From Zhihengliuella sp. ISTPL4 (lineage in GTDB: Bacteria > Actinomycetota > Actinomycetes > Actinomycetales > Microbacteriaceae): a DNA stretch of 64,000 nucleotides. Below are positions 38,977 to 47,030 of the stretch, in pieces; within the stretch, counting starts at the first letter, position 1, and the number at the start of each line of letters is the position of its first letter. The notes beneath the pieces are model-generated. The model saw only the letters and a program-made list of their open reading frames with translations, was not told the origin of the DNA and did no database searches. The DNA lies in assembly GCF_002848265.1 (NCBI RefSeq), contig NZ_CP025422.1, forward strand, positions 2,386,727-2,450,726, given 5' to 3'. The position numbers and the translations under genes were made by a program.

Positions 38977-39492
38977 CTATCGATTCACTCGATGCGGATG
39001 ATCCAGAACCATCGGCCGGGTCCGGGTTCGGTCAAGCCTAGCGGCGCTGGGGTCGTGATCGGTTCCGAAACGCACCTTTTGACGTTCGATCCTTCGGGCC
39101 GCTCGTCCGTCAGCGAACAACGGGAGCAGGCTGGCCTCGATCTTCACACGCTCCCAGTCGTGCTTGAGCATGTGTTGAAAGCGACCGCAGAGTGAAGACC
39201 TCAGCGCGGGCGAACGATCGGCGACGAATCTGTCGACGAGGTCGATCGCGTCACGATCCTTCGACGGGTCCAGCCGGAGAACGATGGAGTCGCGCAGTAC
39301 CTGCCGCGTGGAACGTTTACGCTCGCTCAACAGTCGAGATACGAGGTCTCGGATGGACTCGCGCCAACTCTGTCGTTGCTCGGTCACCGCTCGCTGTCGC
39401 ACGCGACGCGTCGTTCCCCAGATCGAGACGGCACCGCTGATGAATCCCGCCACAAGGGTCGACACCAAGGCCGTCGACACCAGATCAGGCAT
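38977..39492 (-). CDS. hypothetical membrane-anchored protein, GTPase-cassette member
   Basis: 171 residues. One N-terminal transmembrane helix (about 3-25, LVSTALVSTLVAGFISGAVS) is followed by a basic juxtamembrane stretch and a cytoplasmic helical region (SWRESIRDLVSRLLSERKRS) with many Arg/Asp residues. No family was recognised. ATG 39492 lacks a strong ribosome-binding site. It is the first gene of the cassette, 22 bp before the GTPase gene; all three genes have either a membrane helix or a partner that has one, which suggests a complex at the inner face of the membrane. Confidence 0.65.
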   Translation of the reverse strand: MPDLVSTALVSTLVAGFISGAVSIWGTTRRVRQRAVTEQRQSWRESIRDLVSRLLSERKRSTRQVLRDSIVLRLDPSKDRDAIDLVDRFVADRSPALRSSLCGRFQHMLKHDWERVKIEASLLPLFADGRAARRIERQKVRFGTDHDPSAARLDRTRTRPMVLDHPHRVNR

Positions 39493-39593
39493 CGATGCCG
39501 TCTTTTCTACACGCCTCGGATGCAGTCATAGGTCCGCAGCCTATCGGCTGACGCGCAAGCAAGTGCAGACACTGCTCGATGCAGACACCATCA

Positions 39594-40238
39594 TCAAGTT
39601 GAACCTAGGTCGTTCTCGGACGACCCGTCGAGCTCCGTCCCGAACCGCTCCCCCGAGCTCACCTGCTGCGCCACCCGCCGCAACGCCAGCAACAACGGTT
39701 CCACCAACACCGACCCCAGCACCACGTAGCGCACCGCCGCCTCCGCCGACTCCCCCGGCACCCCCGCGATCTCCGCGTCCGCGATCCGCCGCACACTCGC
39801 GAGGTACTCCGCCATCGCCGCATCCGGCACGGTGAACCCGACATGCTCCAGCCCCTGCAGCGCCCGCGCCACCGCGTACAGCACGGCCTCGTCGCACATC
39901 CCCGGCTTCCACCCGAGCCCCGCGACGAGCGCCTCGGCGTCAGTCAGATCCAACGAGTCATCCACCGGTGGAGTGATCGCCGCATGTGCTGCCCCTAGCA
40001 GCTCGTGCGCATTCGCGGGCGGATCATCCAGCGCCGCGACCACCCGTCGCGTCTCCGCGATGCTCACGCCCGCGTCGAGCAGGGCTCGGATCACGCGTAG
40101 CCGCTCGACGTGCTTCTCGTCGTACACGGCCTGCGTCGCGGAGGTGCGCTCCCCCTCGGGCAGCAGTCCCTCGCGCAGGTAGTACTTGATCGTCGGCACG
40201 GTCACGCCGGTCTGCCCTGACAGTTCGGAAATCCTCAT
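39594..40238 (-). CDS. MerR-family transcriptional regulator
   Basis: 214 residues. The winged-helix DNA-binding start MRISELSGQTGVTVPTIKYY is followed by YLREGLLPEGERTSATQAVY and the wing region, typical of MerR/SoxR-like proteins. The C-terminal half is a helical ligand domain of unknown specificity. ATG 40238 is chosen over GTG 40244 because AAGGGG stands 5 bp ahead of it. It diverges from the DUF4188 gene, and the perfect palindrome at 40258-40290 lies between them, which argues for control of both. Confidence 0.88.
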   Translation of the reverse strand: MRISELSGQTGVTVPTIKYYLREGLLPEGERTSATQAVYDEKHVERLRVIRALLDAGVSIAETRRVVAALDDPPANAHELLGAAHAAITPPVDDSLDLTDAEALVAGLGWKPGMCDEAVLYAVARALQGLEHVGFTVPDAAMAEYLASVRRIADAEIAGVPGESAEAAVRYVVLGSVLVEPLLLALRRVAQQVSSGERFGTELDGSSENDLGST

Positions 40239-40257
40239 GGCCACCCCTTGACTTCGA

Positions 40258-40290
40258 TAGTAACGCTATCCAAAATGGATAGCGTTACTA
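40258..40290. promoter_or_regulatory. perfect palindromic operator between MerR and DUF4188 genes
   Basis: TAGTAACGCTATCC and its exact reverse complement GGATAGCGTTACTA are separated by AAAAT (14-bp arms, 5-bp spacer). Each arm also belongs to a smaller inverted repeat GATAG-N5-CTATC (40256-40270 and 40278-40292), so two identical MerR-sized sites stand back to back. The left part is 20 bp from the regulator start and the right part 18 bp from the DUF4188 start. It is the most likely binding site of the adjacent MerR protein. Confidence 0.8.
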
Positions 40291-40307
40291 TCCAATAAGG
40301 AGTCGCC

Positions 40308-40817
40308 ATGTCGAAAGTCTTCACGGGCCGGATGACCCACCGCCACAACGGGGAACTCGTCATCTTCCACGTCGGTATGCAGATCAATCGCTGGTGGCGT
40401 CTCGACCACTGGCTGCCCGCCTTCTTCGCCATGCCCCGCATGCTCAAGGAACTCAGTATCGACGAGGACTCCGGCCTGCGCGGCTATCACATCCTTCTCG
40501 GCGCGGGCGGCCCGTATCTCGTGCAGTACTGGTCGTCGATCGACAAGCTGTACGCCTATGCATCCAACCCTGTACAGGAACACCGCCCCGCCTGGGCCGC
40601 GTTCAACCGCGCCGCCCGGAAGGCACCGGGCACCCTCGGCGTCTGGCACGAGACCTACCTGATCGACAGCGCCGAGAGCGTGTACGTCTCGACGAAACGC
40701 ATGGGCCTCGCGGCAGCAACGGAGCATGTGCCCGTGCCGCGGCGCCACGACCGTGCCCAGGCGCGGTTCGCGGATGGGCGGGTAGAGGCAGGGCGCCGCG
40801 CGTCGCTCGAAGGCTAG
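40308..40817 (+). CDS. DUF4188 family protein (heme-protein/monooxygenase-like)
   Basis: 169 residues. The sequence fits DUF4188: GRMTHRHNGELVIFHVGMQI, then NRWWRLDHWLPAFFAMPRML, GYHILLG, VQYWSSIDKLYAYA and the Trp/His-rich WHETYLI. Proteins of this family are often annotated as monooxygenase-like and belong to the dimeric alpha-beta barrel group; the reaction is not established. ATG 40308 follows AAGGAG. Divergence from a MerR regulator with a strong shared operator suggests that it is induced by a small molecule or stress. Confidence 0.8.
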   Translation: MSKVFTGRMTHRHNGELVIFHVGMQINRWWRLDHWLPAFFAMPRMLKELSIDEDSGLRGYHILLGAGGPYLVQYWSSIDKLYAYASNPVQEHRPAWAAFNRAARKAPGTLGVWHETYLIDSAESVYVSTKRMGLAAATEHVPVPRRHDRAQARFADGRVEAGRRASLEG

Positions 40818-40885
40818 TCGCCCGGTCGCGAGACAGGCCCGGGGGTTGACGGAAGCGGCGATGAGCCCCCGAACGCCCGCAAGCG

Positions 40886-41281
40886 CTACGCCGACCGCGA
40901 GTCCGCCGCCGTTCTGATCGCCGAGTTCAGATAGAAGGCCGCGACGATGAACAACGCCGCCCCTCCGACGAACACGAGAGGTGGATTCGGTGACTGCGGC
41001 GCTGCGACCGACGCGTACATCGCCTGAAAGACGAAGAGCAGGGTGAGCGCGACACTCGTGCTACGCGTGTTGGTCATTTTCCACCAGGGTCGGCGACTGT
41101 CCGGCTCTCCCCGGCCACGAAACGTTCTGGCCGCTACGACCACGGCAGCAACGAGCGCCACGACCGCCCAGACGAATCCGAGATCGAAGCTCGCGATACT
41201 TAGGGGAACAAGAACGAGCGTGATGACGATCACAACGACAAGCAGGTACCCCACCTGCGCTGAGGGTTCCTTGATGCGCAT
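40886..41281 (-). CDS. hypothetical four-helix membrane protein
   Basis: 131 residues with four hydrophobic segments, at about 11-31, 35-53, 75-92 and 101-120, and a basic loop (TFRGRGEPDSRRPWWKM) in the middle. No conserved domain was recognised. Its start lies 14 bp after the stop of the secreted-protein gene on the same strand, so the two probably share a transcript. It could help export or anchor that protein, but this is only suggested by position. Base composition here is visibly less GC-rich than in the core genes. Confidence 0.65.
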   Translation of the reverse strand: MRIKEPSAQVGYLLVVVIVITLVLVPLSIASFDLGFVWAVVALVAAVVVAARTFRGRGEPDSRRPWWKMTNTRSTSVALTLLFVFQAMYASVAAPQSPNPPLVFVGGAALFIVAAFYLNSAIRTAADSRSA

Positions 41282-41295
41282 AGTTGCCTCCCGTC

Positions 41296-42207
41296 CTACT
41301 TGACTGCTTTGAAGGTCGTGTAGCTGCAGTAGTTAAAGCCGCAGTTGTAGTACGTCACCTTGATCCGCAGCTTCTGCCAGTATGCTTTCTCGACTTCTGC
41401 CGACGGCGCAAGCCCAGCGCATGTGATGCTCGCTGGATAGGTAATCGGGAATAGCCCGCAAATGTTGTTGACGTTCTTCAGACCCTTGTACATGTTGGTG
41501 ACCTGGGTGCGGCTCAGGTAGATCACAGACGTCGTGTACGTCGGATCAGCGACTACGGGGTATGCGTAGTCTGCGCTCTGATGTTCGACAACCTGGACAA
41601 TGCTCGAACCCTTGATCTCGTATCTTGTCGGAACCATACGACCATCCGCATCGCGAGCCCATGGCTCAGCGAACGCACCTAGGACTTCTCCAGTGGCGTT
41701 CTCCACCACATCGATTCCCTCGCCGGAAGGCAGCAACGACGCGCCGACCGGCAAGTCAATCGGATACTCATACGAAGTTGGCGCGGAAGAGTCGTTCAAG
41801 ACGGTCGCCACCTGTAGCCGCCCGGTATCCTGGACGACGGCCACCGTGTCTGTTCCATTGTTGTTGTCGAACGTCATCGTCCCTGGTGCCTCAGAGACTC
41901 CGTCGCTCGCCGCGCCCGCGAACGGCAGCCCAATCGCGATCTCGCCGGCCCCCACCGCGACGGACACCCCGTGCGCTGGGTCGGAGGGAACCGACAACGA
42001 TATGCCCCCGAGCGTCCCGGCCAGGCCTTCACGTGCCACCGGCATATCGACTGCGCTTGCAACGGAAGCTTGGTCCGCGCCTTCAAGCGCATCAAGGGGA
42101 CCGAGGTCGTCACCGTGAGCGGGACTGATCACCGTGAGCATCAACGTTCCAACCAAAAAGGCGCCCAGGGCGAGGTATGACGCGCGTGATTGTTGTACGT
42201 GCTTCAT
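41296..42207 (-). CDS. hypothetical secreted protein
   Basis: 303 residues from ATG 42207, which has GAGGAG 6 bp upstream; the frame extends to 42273 but without a signal. A Sec signal peptide (MKHVQQSRAS, a hydrophobic core, cleavage near SPAHGDD) leads into an Ala/Val/Gly-rich beta domain. The segment YAYPVVADPTY, seen in many actinobacterial secreted proteins, lies about residue 220. The last 70 residues hold four cysteines (ICGL, TCAG, NCGF, YCSY) suited to two disulfides, plus several tyrosines. A small extracellular effector or binding module is possible; no function is claimed. Confidence 0.7.
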   Translation of the reverse strand: MKHVQQSRASYLALGAFLVGTLMLTVISPAHGDDLGPLDALEGADQASVASAVDMPVAREGLAGTLGGISLSVPSDPAHGVSVAVGAGEIAIGLPFAGAASDGVSEAPGTMTFDNNNGTDTVAVVQDTGRLQVATVLNDSSAPTSYEYPIDLPVGASLLPSGEGIDVVENATGEVLGAFAEPWARDADGRMVPTRYEIKGSSIVQVVEHQSADYAYPVVADPTYTTSVIYLSRTQVTNMYKGLKNVNNICGLFPITYPASITCAGLAPSAEVEKAYWQKLRIKVTYYNCGFNYCSYTTFKAVK

Positions 42208-42359
42208 GCGGAACTCCTCAAGATTCTCCGTGCGGACCCGCCCTTTTGTGCTTCGACCTGAACGCTCGCACAATGCGGACCCAGATTCCAGGAGTTTGGC
42301 CTCTCGTCAGGCGTTGTATTCCGGAATCCAATCTTGAGATTGCTCACCCCACAGAGCAG

Positions 42360-42375
42360 CGCATTTCTCAATGCG
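42360..42375. other. small hairpin in a 295-bp intergenic region
   Basis: CGCATT-TCTC-AATGCG forms a perfect 6-bp stem with a 4-base loop, between the secreted-protein gene and the acetyltransferase gene. It lacks a T-run, so it may be a weak terminator-like element or chance. The rest of 42208-42502 holds nothing else I can support beyond the likely promoters of the two divergent genes. Confidence 0.25.
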
Positions 42376-42502
42376 ACGCCGGCGACTGAGCGGGGCCACG
42401 GTGGCAGTTAGCGAACTGCCGATTGGGCCCAGGCTGGGCGCGGAGCGCCTCACGACGCCGTGGACACGCCAGGCCCCCACGGAGCCCGGCTACTGTACCG
42501 AG

Positions 42503-42949
42503 ATGGACCACCCTGACCCGACCATCGAATCACTGCACACTCTCACGGACGCGGACGCCCAAGCAATCGCCGCGCTCTTGGCGCAGGTCTCCGCGTCAGC
42601 AGTATTCGATCGCGCTCGAACGGAGGCGGTCATCGCACACGAGGCGACGGAGCTCCTGGTTGCACGGGACTCTGGGCGCATCGTCGGCACCGCGACTCTC
42701 GTGACCGCACCTTCGCTGACCGGGCTCCGCGGGCACGTCGAAGATGTCGTGGTCGACGAGGCGGAACGGGGGCGCGGCATCGCGCGACTCCTTTTGGAGC
42801 GCATGACGCAGCTTGCACAAGAGCGCGGACTCCGGACGCTCGATCTCACCTCACGCCCGTCCCGAGAGTCCGCACTGCGGCTGTACGAGTCCGTCGGGTT
42901 CCGCAGGCGTGAGACGAACCTGCTTCGATTCAGCCCTACCGCGGACTAG
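42503..42949 (+). CDS. GNAT-family N-acetyltransferase
   Basis: 148 residues. The acetyl-CoA-binding motif VVVDEAERGRGIARLLLERM (V/I-x-x-x-x-R-G-x-G-x-A pattern) is near 80-99, followed by LDLTSRPSRESALRLYESVG and a C-terminal strand FRRRETNLLRF, all typical of GNAT enzymes. The substrate is unknown. ATG 42503 gives the normal family N-terminus (MDHPDPTIESLHTL); the longer frame from 42371 adds unrelated sequence. The stop abuts the end of the convergent TetR gene. Confidence 0.88.
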   Translation: MDHPDPTIESLHTLTDADAQAIAALLAQVSASAVFDRARTEAVIAHEATELLVARDSGRIVGTATLVTAPSLTGLRGHVEDVVVDEAERGRGIARLLLERMTQLAQERGLRTLDLTSRPSRESALRLYESVGFRRRETNLLRFSPTAD

Positions 42950-43519
42950 TCACGCCGCGATCCCCCGCAACAACCGGACTACCGTCTCCTCCACCCGCTC
43001 CACACTTAACGGCTGCCCGATCAGGGCGGAGTACGAGGCGATCGCGATGAACTCGTCGGCGACCGCGGCGGCATCCACATCCGCACGCACGTCCCCCGCA
43101 TCACGCCCGCGCGCGACGCGCTCCGCCACCCATTCCCGAATCGGCGCCGCCAGCCGCTCGTTCAACACGAGCCCCAGCTCCGGGTCGGCCGCCGTCACCT
43201 CGATGAGCGCCCGCGCCAGCGAGACGCCCTCAGGCCGGGCCAGACCCGCGGACACCGCCGTGAACCACGCACGCAGGTCCGCACCGAGGTCATCCGTCAT
43301 CGGCACGACGACATCCGAACCAGGGACGCTCCCCTCGAGCAGCGCTTCCCCGAGGATCGCAGCCTTCGACGGCCACCACCGGTAGATCGTCTGCTTCGAC
43401 ACCTCCGCCTCAGCGGCGAGACCCTCGATCGTCACGGCCTCGTACCCGTCTGCGGCGAGCGCGCGACGCATCGCCTCCAGCACGGACTGGCGGGCCTTTT
43501 CACTGCGAGGACGGGGCAC
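42950..43519 (-). CDS. TetR-family transcriptional regulator
   Basis: 189 residues from GTG 43519 (VPRPRSEKARQSVLEAMRRA). The helix-turn-helix is VTIEGLAAEAEVSKQTIYRW, followed by WPSKAAILGEALLEG, the usual TetR layout; the C-terminal domain is ligand-binding and all-helical. An alternative ATG at 43552 adds 11 residues but has no ribosome-binding site and overlaps the repeat at 43527-43543. The gene diverges from the SDR gene at 43595, its probable target. Confidence 0.87.
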   Translation of the reverse strand: MPRPRSEKARQSVLEAMRRALAADGYEAVTIEGLAAEAEVSKQTIYRWWPSKAAILGEALLEGSVPGSDVVVPMTDDLGADLRAWFTAVSAGLARPEGVSLARALIEVTAADPELGLVLNERLAAPIREWVAERVARGRDAGDVRADVDAAAVADEFIAIASYSALIGQPLSVERVEETVVRLLRGIAA

Positions 43520-43526
43520 CTTTCGA

Positions 43527-43543
43527 GCGTACAGAGGCGTACA
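43527..43543. promoter_or_regulatory. repeat operator between TetR and SDR genes
   Basis: GCGTACA occurs twice, at 43527-43533 and 43537-43543, exactly 10 bp apart. Because GTAC is self-complementary, the site also reads as the palindrome GTAC-N6-GTAC. It lies 8 bp upstream of the chosen regulator start and 51 bp before the SDR start, a position suited to repression of both by the TetR protein. Confidence 0.5.
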
Positions 43544-43594
43544 CTGGAACATAAGTAGACGCACCGTTGCGAAACCCGAGCAAGGAGAAAGAGC

Positions 43595-44596
43595 ATGGCC
43601 CTCACCGCACACTCCACCATCGGCGACTGGATGAGCGACCCCACCGGCGGCCCGCTCATCCGTGGCCTCTTCGAGCAGACGGGCGCCGACCCCGAGCTCC
43701 TCACCCCCGTGCTCGGGCTCCCGCTGCAGCAGCTCGTCGCCATGAGCCAGGGCCAGCTCCCGCAGTCGGTCGTCGACGACCTCGTCCGCGCCGCGAACAA
43801 CGGCGAGATCCCGGAGGACGACGCCTCCGAGGGCTGGACCGAGAAGGTCACGGCGGGCCGCTTCGCCGGCAAGACCGTCATCGTCACGGGCGCCGCGTCG
43901 GGGATCGGCAAGGCCACCGCCTCGCGCATCGCCCGGGAAGGCGGTCGCGTGATCGCCAGCGACATCGCCGCCGAGAAGCTCGACGCCTTCAAGGCCGAAC
44001 TGCCGGACGCCGACATCGTCACGGTCGCCGGCGACCTCACGAAGCAGGACGCGATCGACGCCGTCCTCGCCGCCGCGGGCGACCGCATCGACGGGCTCGC
44101 GAACGTCGCCGGCATCAACGACGACTTCTCCCCGGCCGGCGAGACCCCGGATGCCGTGTGGGACCGGGTCATCGCGATCAACCTCACGGCGCCGTTCAAG
44201 CTCATGCGCGCGGTCATCCCCGTCATGGAGAAGGCCGGACGCGGCGCGATCCTCAACGTGTCGAGCGAGGCCGGCCTCCGCGGCAACGCCTCGGGCAACG
44301 CCTACACGGCCAGCAAGCACGGCATCATCGGGGTCACCAAGTCGGCCGCCTTCATGTACGGGCCGAAGGGCATCCGCGTGAACTCCGTCGCCCCGGGCGG
44401 CGTCGCCACCGGCATCCCCATGCCCCCGCACATGTCCGAGTTCGGCTCCGGCCGCCTCGCCCCGTTCCAGCAGGCCATCCCGACCGTCGCGACCGCCGAG
44501 CACCTGGCCGCGTCGATCACCTTCCTGCTGTCGGATGACGCCGTGAACATCAACGGCGCCATCCTCGCCTCCGACGGAGGCTGGTCCGTGCAGTAA
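43595..44596 (+). CDS. short-chain dehydrogenase/reductase with N-terminal extension
   Basis: 333 residues. The Rossmann motif TGAASGIG is near 97-104, the catalytic serine in NVSSEAG near 225, and YTASK (Tyr/Lys pair) near 238. The end (SITFLLSDDAVNINGAILAS, DGGW) is the classical SDR C-terminus. The first about 85 residues are an unusual helical extension (LIRGLFEQTGADPELLTPVL) not found in plain SDRs of about 250 residues. ATG 43595 follows AAGGAG. Cofactor and substrate are not known. It is expressed divergently from a TetR gene and followed by a clear terminator. Confidence 0.9.
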   Translation: MALTAHSTIGDWMSDPTGGPLIRGLFEQTGADPELLTPVLGLPLQQLVAMSQGQLPQSVVDDLVRAANNGEIPEDDASEGWTEKVTAGRFAGKTVIVTGAASGIGKATASRIAREGGRVIASDIAAEKLDAFKAELPDADIVTVAGDLTKQDAIDAVLAAAGDRIDGLANVAGINDDFSPAGETPDAVWDRVIAINLTAPFKLMRAVIPVMEKAGRGAILNVSSEAGLRGNASGNAYTASKHGIIGVTKSAAFMYGPKGIRVNSVAPGGVATGIPMPPHMSEFGSGRLAPFQQAIPTVATAEHLAASITFLLSDDAVNINGAILASDGGWSVQ

Positions 44597-44614
44597 CGCG
44601 ACTCCATGGAACCG

Positions 44615-44645
44615 ACGCCCCCGCCGACCCGAACGGCGGGGGCGT
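44615..44645 (+). terminator. rho-independent-type terminator after SDR gene
   Basis: ACGCCCCCGCC and GGCGGGGGCGT form a perfect 11-bp GC-rich stem with a 9-base loop, 18 bp after the SDR stop. Only a short T-rich tail (TTCTCC) follows. The stretch 44646-44892 up to the convergent NmrA-like gene holds no supported gene. Confidence 0.75.
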
Positions 44646-44892
44646 TCTCCGTCCGGGGTCAGCGCTTCTGCGTGACGACCGTGGCGGCGAAGGCGGTGGC
44701 ACTCACTGCGGTACCGGAATTCCGTTTGCGCTCGCCGCAGCAGCACCTATCGTCATTCGCAGCCGCACATCCGGGCGTACTCGACGATGTGCTCGGCCGT
44801 CCCGACTCCCGCGATCGGTCTCGTGCGTCACCTCGGATGTGGTCTCCATGGCCGCACCATATCTGACGGGACCGGTTCCGGCAGGATGCCGG

Positions 44893-45762
44893 TCACACCA
44901 CTCCGACGAGCTCCTCGCGCGCCCACGCTTCGAGAGTCGTCGGTGTCGTCGAGAGGACGGACCGCGGCTGCTCCGCCACGAAGCCGTCGCGGAGCCCGGT
45001 GGACATCCCCAGCACGGCCTCGGCCATCGCCTCCGGCATCCCCGCGGCGCGGAGCCCCTGACGCATCTCCTCGTCGTCGATGCGCTGCACGGTCACCTCC
45101 CGCCCGAGCTCGCGCGTCAGGACCCCGGCGACCTCGGACCAGCTCAGGTCCGCGGGTCCGTGCACGGCCTGCACCCGCCGGCCCCTCCACTCCCTGTTCA
45201 GGAGCGTGAGGGCAGCGACCTCCGCGATGTCCCGCGGCGCCACCCACGGCATCCGGAAGTCCAGCGGGAGCACCGTGGCGAGCGTCCCCGCCCGCAGCGA
45301 CTCGACGTCGAGCAACAGGTTGGTGAAGAAGTAGCCGCACCGCAGATGCGTCACGTCGATATCGAGGGCGTCGAGCGCGACCTCCGTGGCGGCCAGGCCG
45401 TCGATCTCGCCGACGCCGTGCCGCTTCTCCGCGCCGACGCTGCTCTGGAACACCACCCGCCGGACGCCGTTCGCCCGCACGGCCTGCACCAGGGCTTCGG
45501 TGGCACGGGCGTAGTCGGCGAGGGGGTCGTCGGAGAACACCGACGGATCCACCCAGTACAGGGCATCGACGCCCCGCGTCGCGGCGACGACCTCCTCGGG
45601 ATCCTGCGAGTCGGCCAAGGCGATGTCGACGTACGGGCGCAGGTCGGCAGCGATGCGATCGGGGTCCCTGGTGAGCAGTAGGGGGCGGACGCCGGCGCGG
45701 ATCAGCATCCGCGTGAGGTGGTGCCCGACGTGGCCGTTGGGGGTGGTGACAGCGATGCGCAT
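44893..45762 (-). CDS. NmrA-like NAD(P)-binding protein
   Basis: 289 residues. The N-terminal nucleotide-binding motif is TTPNGHVGHHLTRMLIRAG (N/GxxGxxG type), followed by LLTRDP and atypical-SDR features (VVFQSSVGAEKRHGVGEIDG) without the SDR Tyr-x-x-x-Lys pair. It matches NmrA/HSCARG-type proteins, which act as redox-sensing proteins or NAD(P)H-dependent reductases. ATG 45762 is 82 bp from a divergent WYL regulator, which is likely to control it. Confidence 0.87.
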   Translation of the reverse strand: MRIAVTTPNGHVGHHLTRMLIRAGVRPLLLTRDPDRIAADLRPYVDIALADSQDPEEVVAATRGVDALYWVDPSVFSDDPLADYARATEALVQAVRANGVRRVVFQSSVGAEKRHGVGEIDGLAATEVALDALDIDVTHLRCGYFFTNLLLDVESLRAGTLATVLPLDFRMPWVAPRDIAEVAALTLLNREWRGRRVQAVHGPADLSWSEVAGVLTRELGREVTVQRIDDEEMRQGLRAAGMPEAMAEAVLGMSTGLRDGFVAEQPRSVLSTTPTTLEAWAREELVGVV

Positions 45763-45844
45763 GAGGGTCCTCTCGGTCGGTGTCGCTCCACGCTACGGAC
45801 CGATACGGCCTGATTCCGGCCGCATCTCGCGCGATGATGGAGCC

Positions 45845-46549
45845 GTGGACGCTCCCTCGCACCGCACACTCCAGCTGCTGTCGCTGCTGCAGACCGGCGG
45901 CGAGTGGAGCGTGCCCGACCTCGCCGCCCGCCTGACCGTGAGCCCGCGGACGGTCCGCCGCGATATGCAGCGCCTACGCGACCTCGGCTACGACGTCCAC
46001 TCCCGCCCCGGTCCCGGCGCGGTCTATCGCCTGCGACCGGGGACGCGCATCCCACCGCTGCTCCTGGACGCCGACGACGTCACCGCGATCATCACCGGGC
46101 TACTCGTCCTCGAGGCGTGGGGCCCGGAGGATCCGTCCGCCGCCGTCGCCCGCGCGAAGATCGAGCAGGTCCTTCCGCCGGGCCTTCGACGACGGGCCGC
46201 CGCGACGGCGTTGTCCACGCAGATCCTCCGCGCGGAGCCGGCGCCCGCCGAGTGGAGTGCGGTCGGGACACTCGCCGACGCGGTCGCGCAGGGCGCTCGC
46301 GTCGCCTTCACCTATACCGACCGGCACGAGCACGCCTCGGAGCGGGTGATCGCGCCGCATCGCCATGTCCTCCACAAAGGGCGGTGGTACGTGGTCGGCT
46401 TCGATATCGATCGCGACGACTGGCGCCTGTTCCGGCTCGACCGGATGCGGGAGGTGCGGACGCTGCCGGGGGCGTTCGCGGCGCGGGAGTTCCCGTTCAC
46501 CTCGGTCGAGGAGTGGCTCGCGAGCGACTTCGGCCGGTCCGGAAGCTGA
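45845..46549 (+). CDS. HTH/WYL-domain transcriptional regulator
   Basis: 234 residues from GTG 45845; the same frame is open back to 45623, but the HTH fits a start here (VDAPSHRTLQLLSLLQTGGE). The DeoR-like helix-turn-helix is VPDLAARLTVSPRTVRRDMQ, and the WYL-domain core is RWYVVGFDIDRDDWRLFRLD near 180-199. WYL proteins sense ligands, often nucleotides. It diverges from the NmrA-like gene and is followed 58 bp later by a VOC gene. Confidence 0.87.
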   Translation: MDAPSHRTLQLLSLLQTGGEWSVPDLAARLTVSPRTVRRDMQRLRDLGYDVHSRPGPGAVYRLRPGTRIPPLLLDADDVTAIITGLLVLEAWGPEDPSAAVARAKIEQVLPPGLRRRAAATALSTQILRAEPAPAEWSAVGTLADAVAQGARVAFTYTDRHEHASERVIAPHRHVLHKGRWYVVGFDIDRDDWRLFRLDRMREVRTLPGAFAAREFPFTSVEEWLASDFGRSGS

Positions 46550-46607
46550 TCCCCCGCGGCGGCGCAAGCCCCTCCGCGGACACCTTCCCTCGCCGTACCC
46601 TCGCCGC

Positions 46608-46985
46608 ATGCTGAAGATCGTGTCGATCGTGATCCGCGTGAACGACCTCCCCGCCCAGACGGCATTCTGGAAGGCCGCCCTCGACTACGTCGAACGAGAC
46701 CCCGTGGAGGACGACTGGGTGGTGCTCAAACCGCGCGACGCCGACGCTCCTTGCATCGCGCTCGACGCACACCACTCGGAGCGCGTACTGCCGCCGCGCA
46801 TCCACCTCGACATCTACGCGGAAGACCAGACTGCGGAAGTGGAGCGTCTCGCCGGACTCGGAGCGCGGGAGGTGCCCTGGGACGGCCGCCCCGACGACGC
46901 CGACTACATCATCATGGAAGACCCCGAAGGGAACCGCTTCTGCATCGTCGACCGTCCCGACTGGCGCGGGTGGAATGCGGGCTGA
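46608..46985 (+). CDS. VOC/glyoxalase superfamily protein
   Basis: 125 residues with the beta-alpha-beta-beta-beta pattern of the vicinal-oxygen-chelate fold: IVIRVNDLPAQTAFWKAAL at the start, IHLDIYAEDQTAEVERLAGL in the middle, and IIMEDPEGNRFCIVD at the end. The last motif (DPEGNxFCI) is typical of glyoxalase/dioxygenase-like subunits. Function is unknown; such proteins are often involved in detoxification or antibiotic resistance. ATG 46608 lacks a strong ribosome-binding site. Confidence 0.82.
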   Translation: MLKIVSIVIRVNDLPAQTAFWKAALDYVERDPVEDDWVVLKPRDADAPCIALDAHHSERVLPPRIHLDIYAEDQTAEVERLAGLGAREVPWDGRPDDADYIIMEDPEGNRFCIVDRPDWRGWNAG

Positions 46986-47030
46986 GCACGCGCATGGAGG
47001 CGCAGTTCTGCACCCGCAGGGGGGGCGCGG

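Noticed and set aside
9266..39593. prophage or integrative element with int/xis and att repeats
   Set aside because: No integrase, recombinase, phage structural gene, tRNA or clear flanking direct repeat was found, although transfer of the island by recombination stays possible.
43520..44746. 598-residue fusion of the TetR protein with upstream minus-strand sequence
   Set aside because: The upstream part is antisense to the SDR gene; the TetR protein is complete from 43519.
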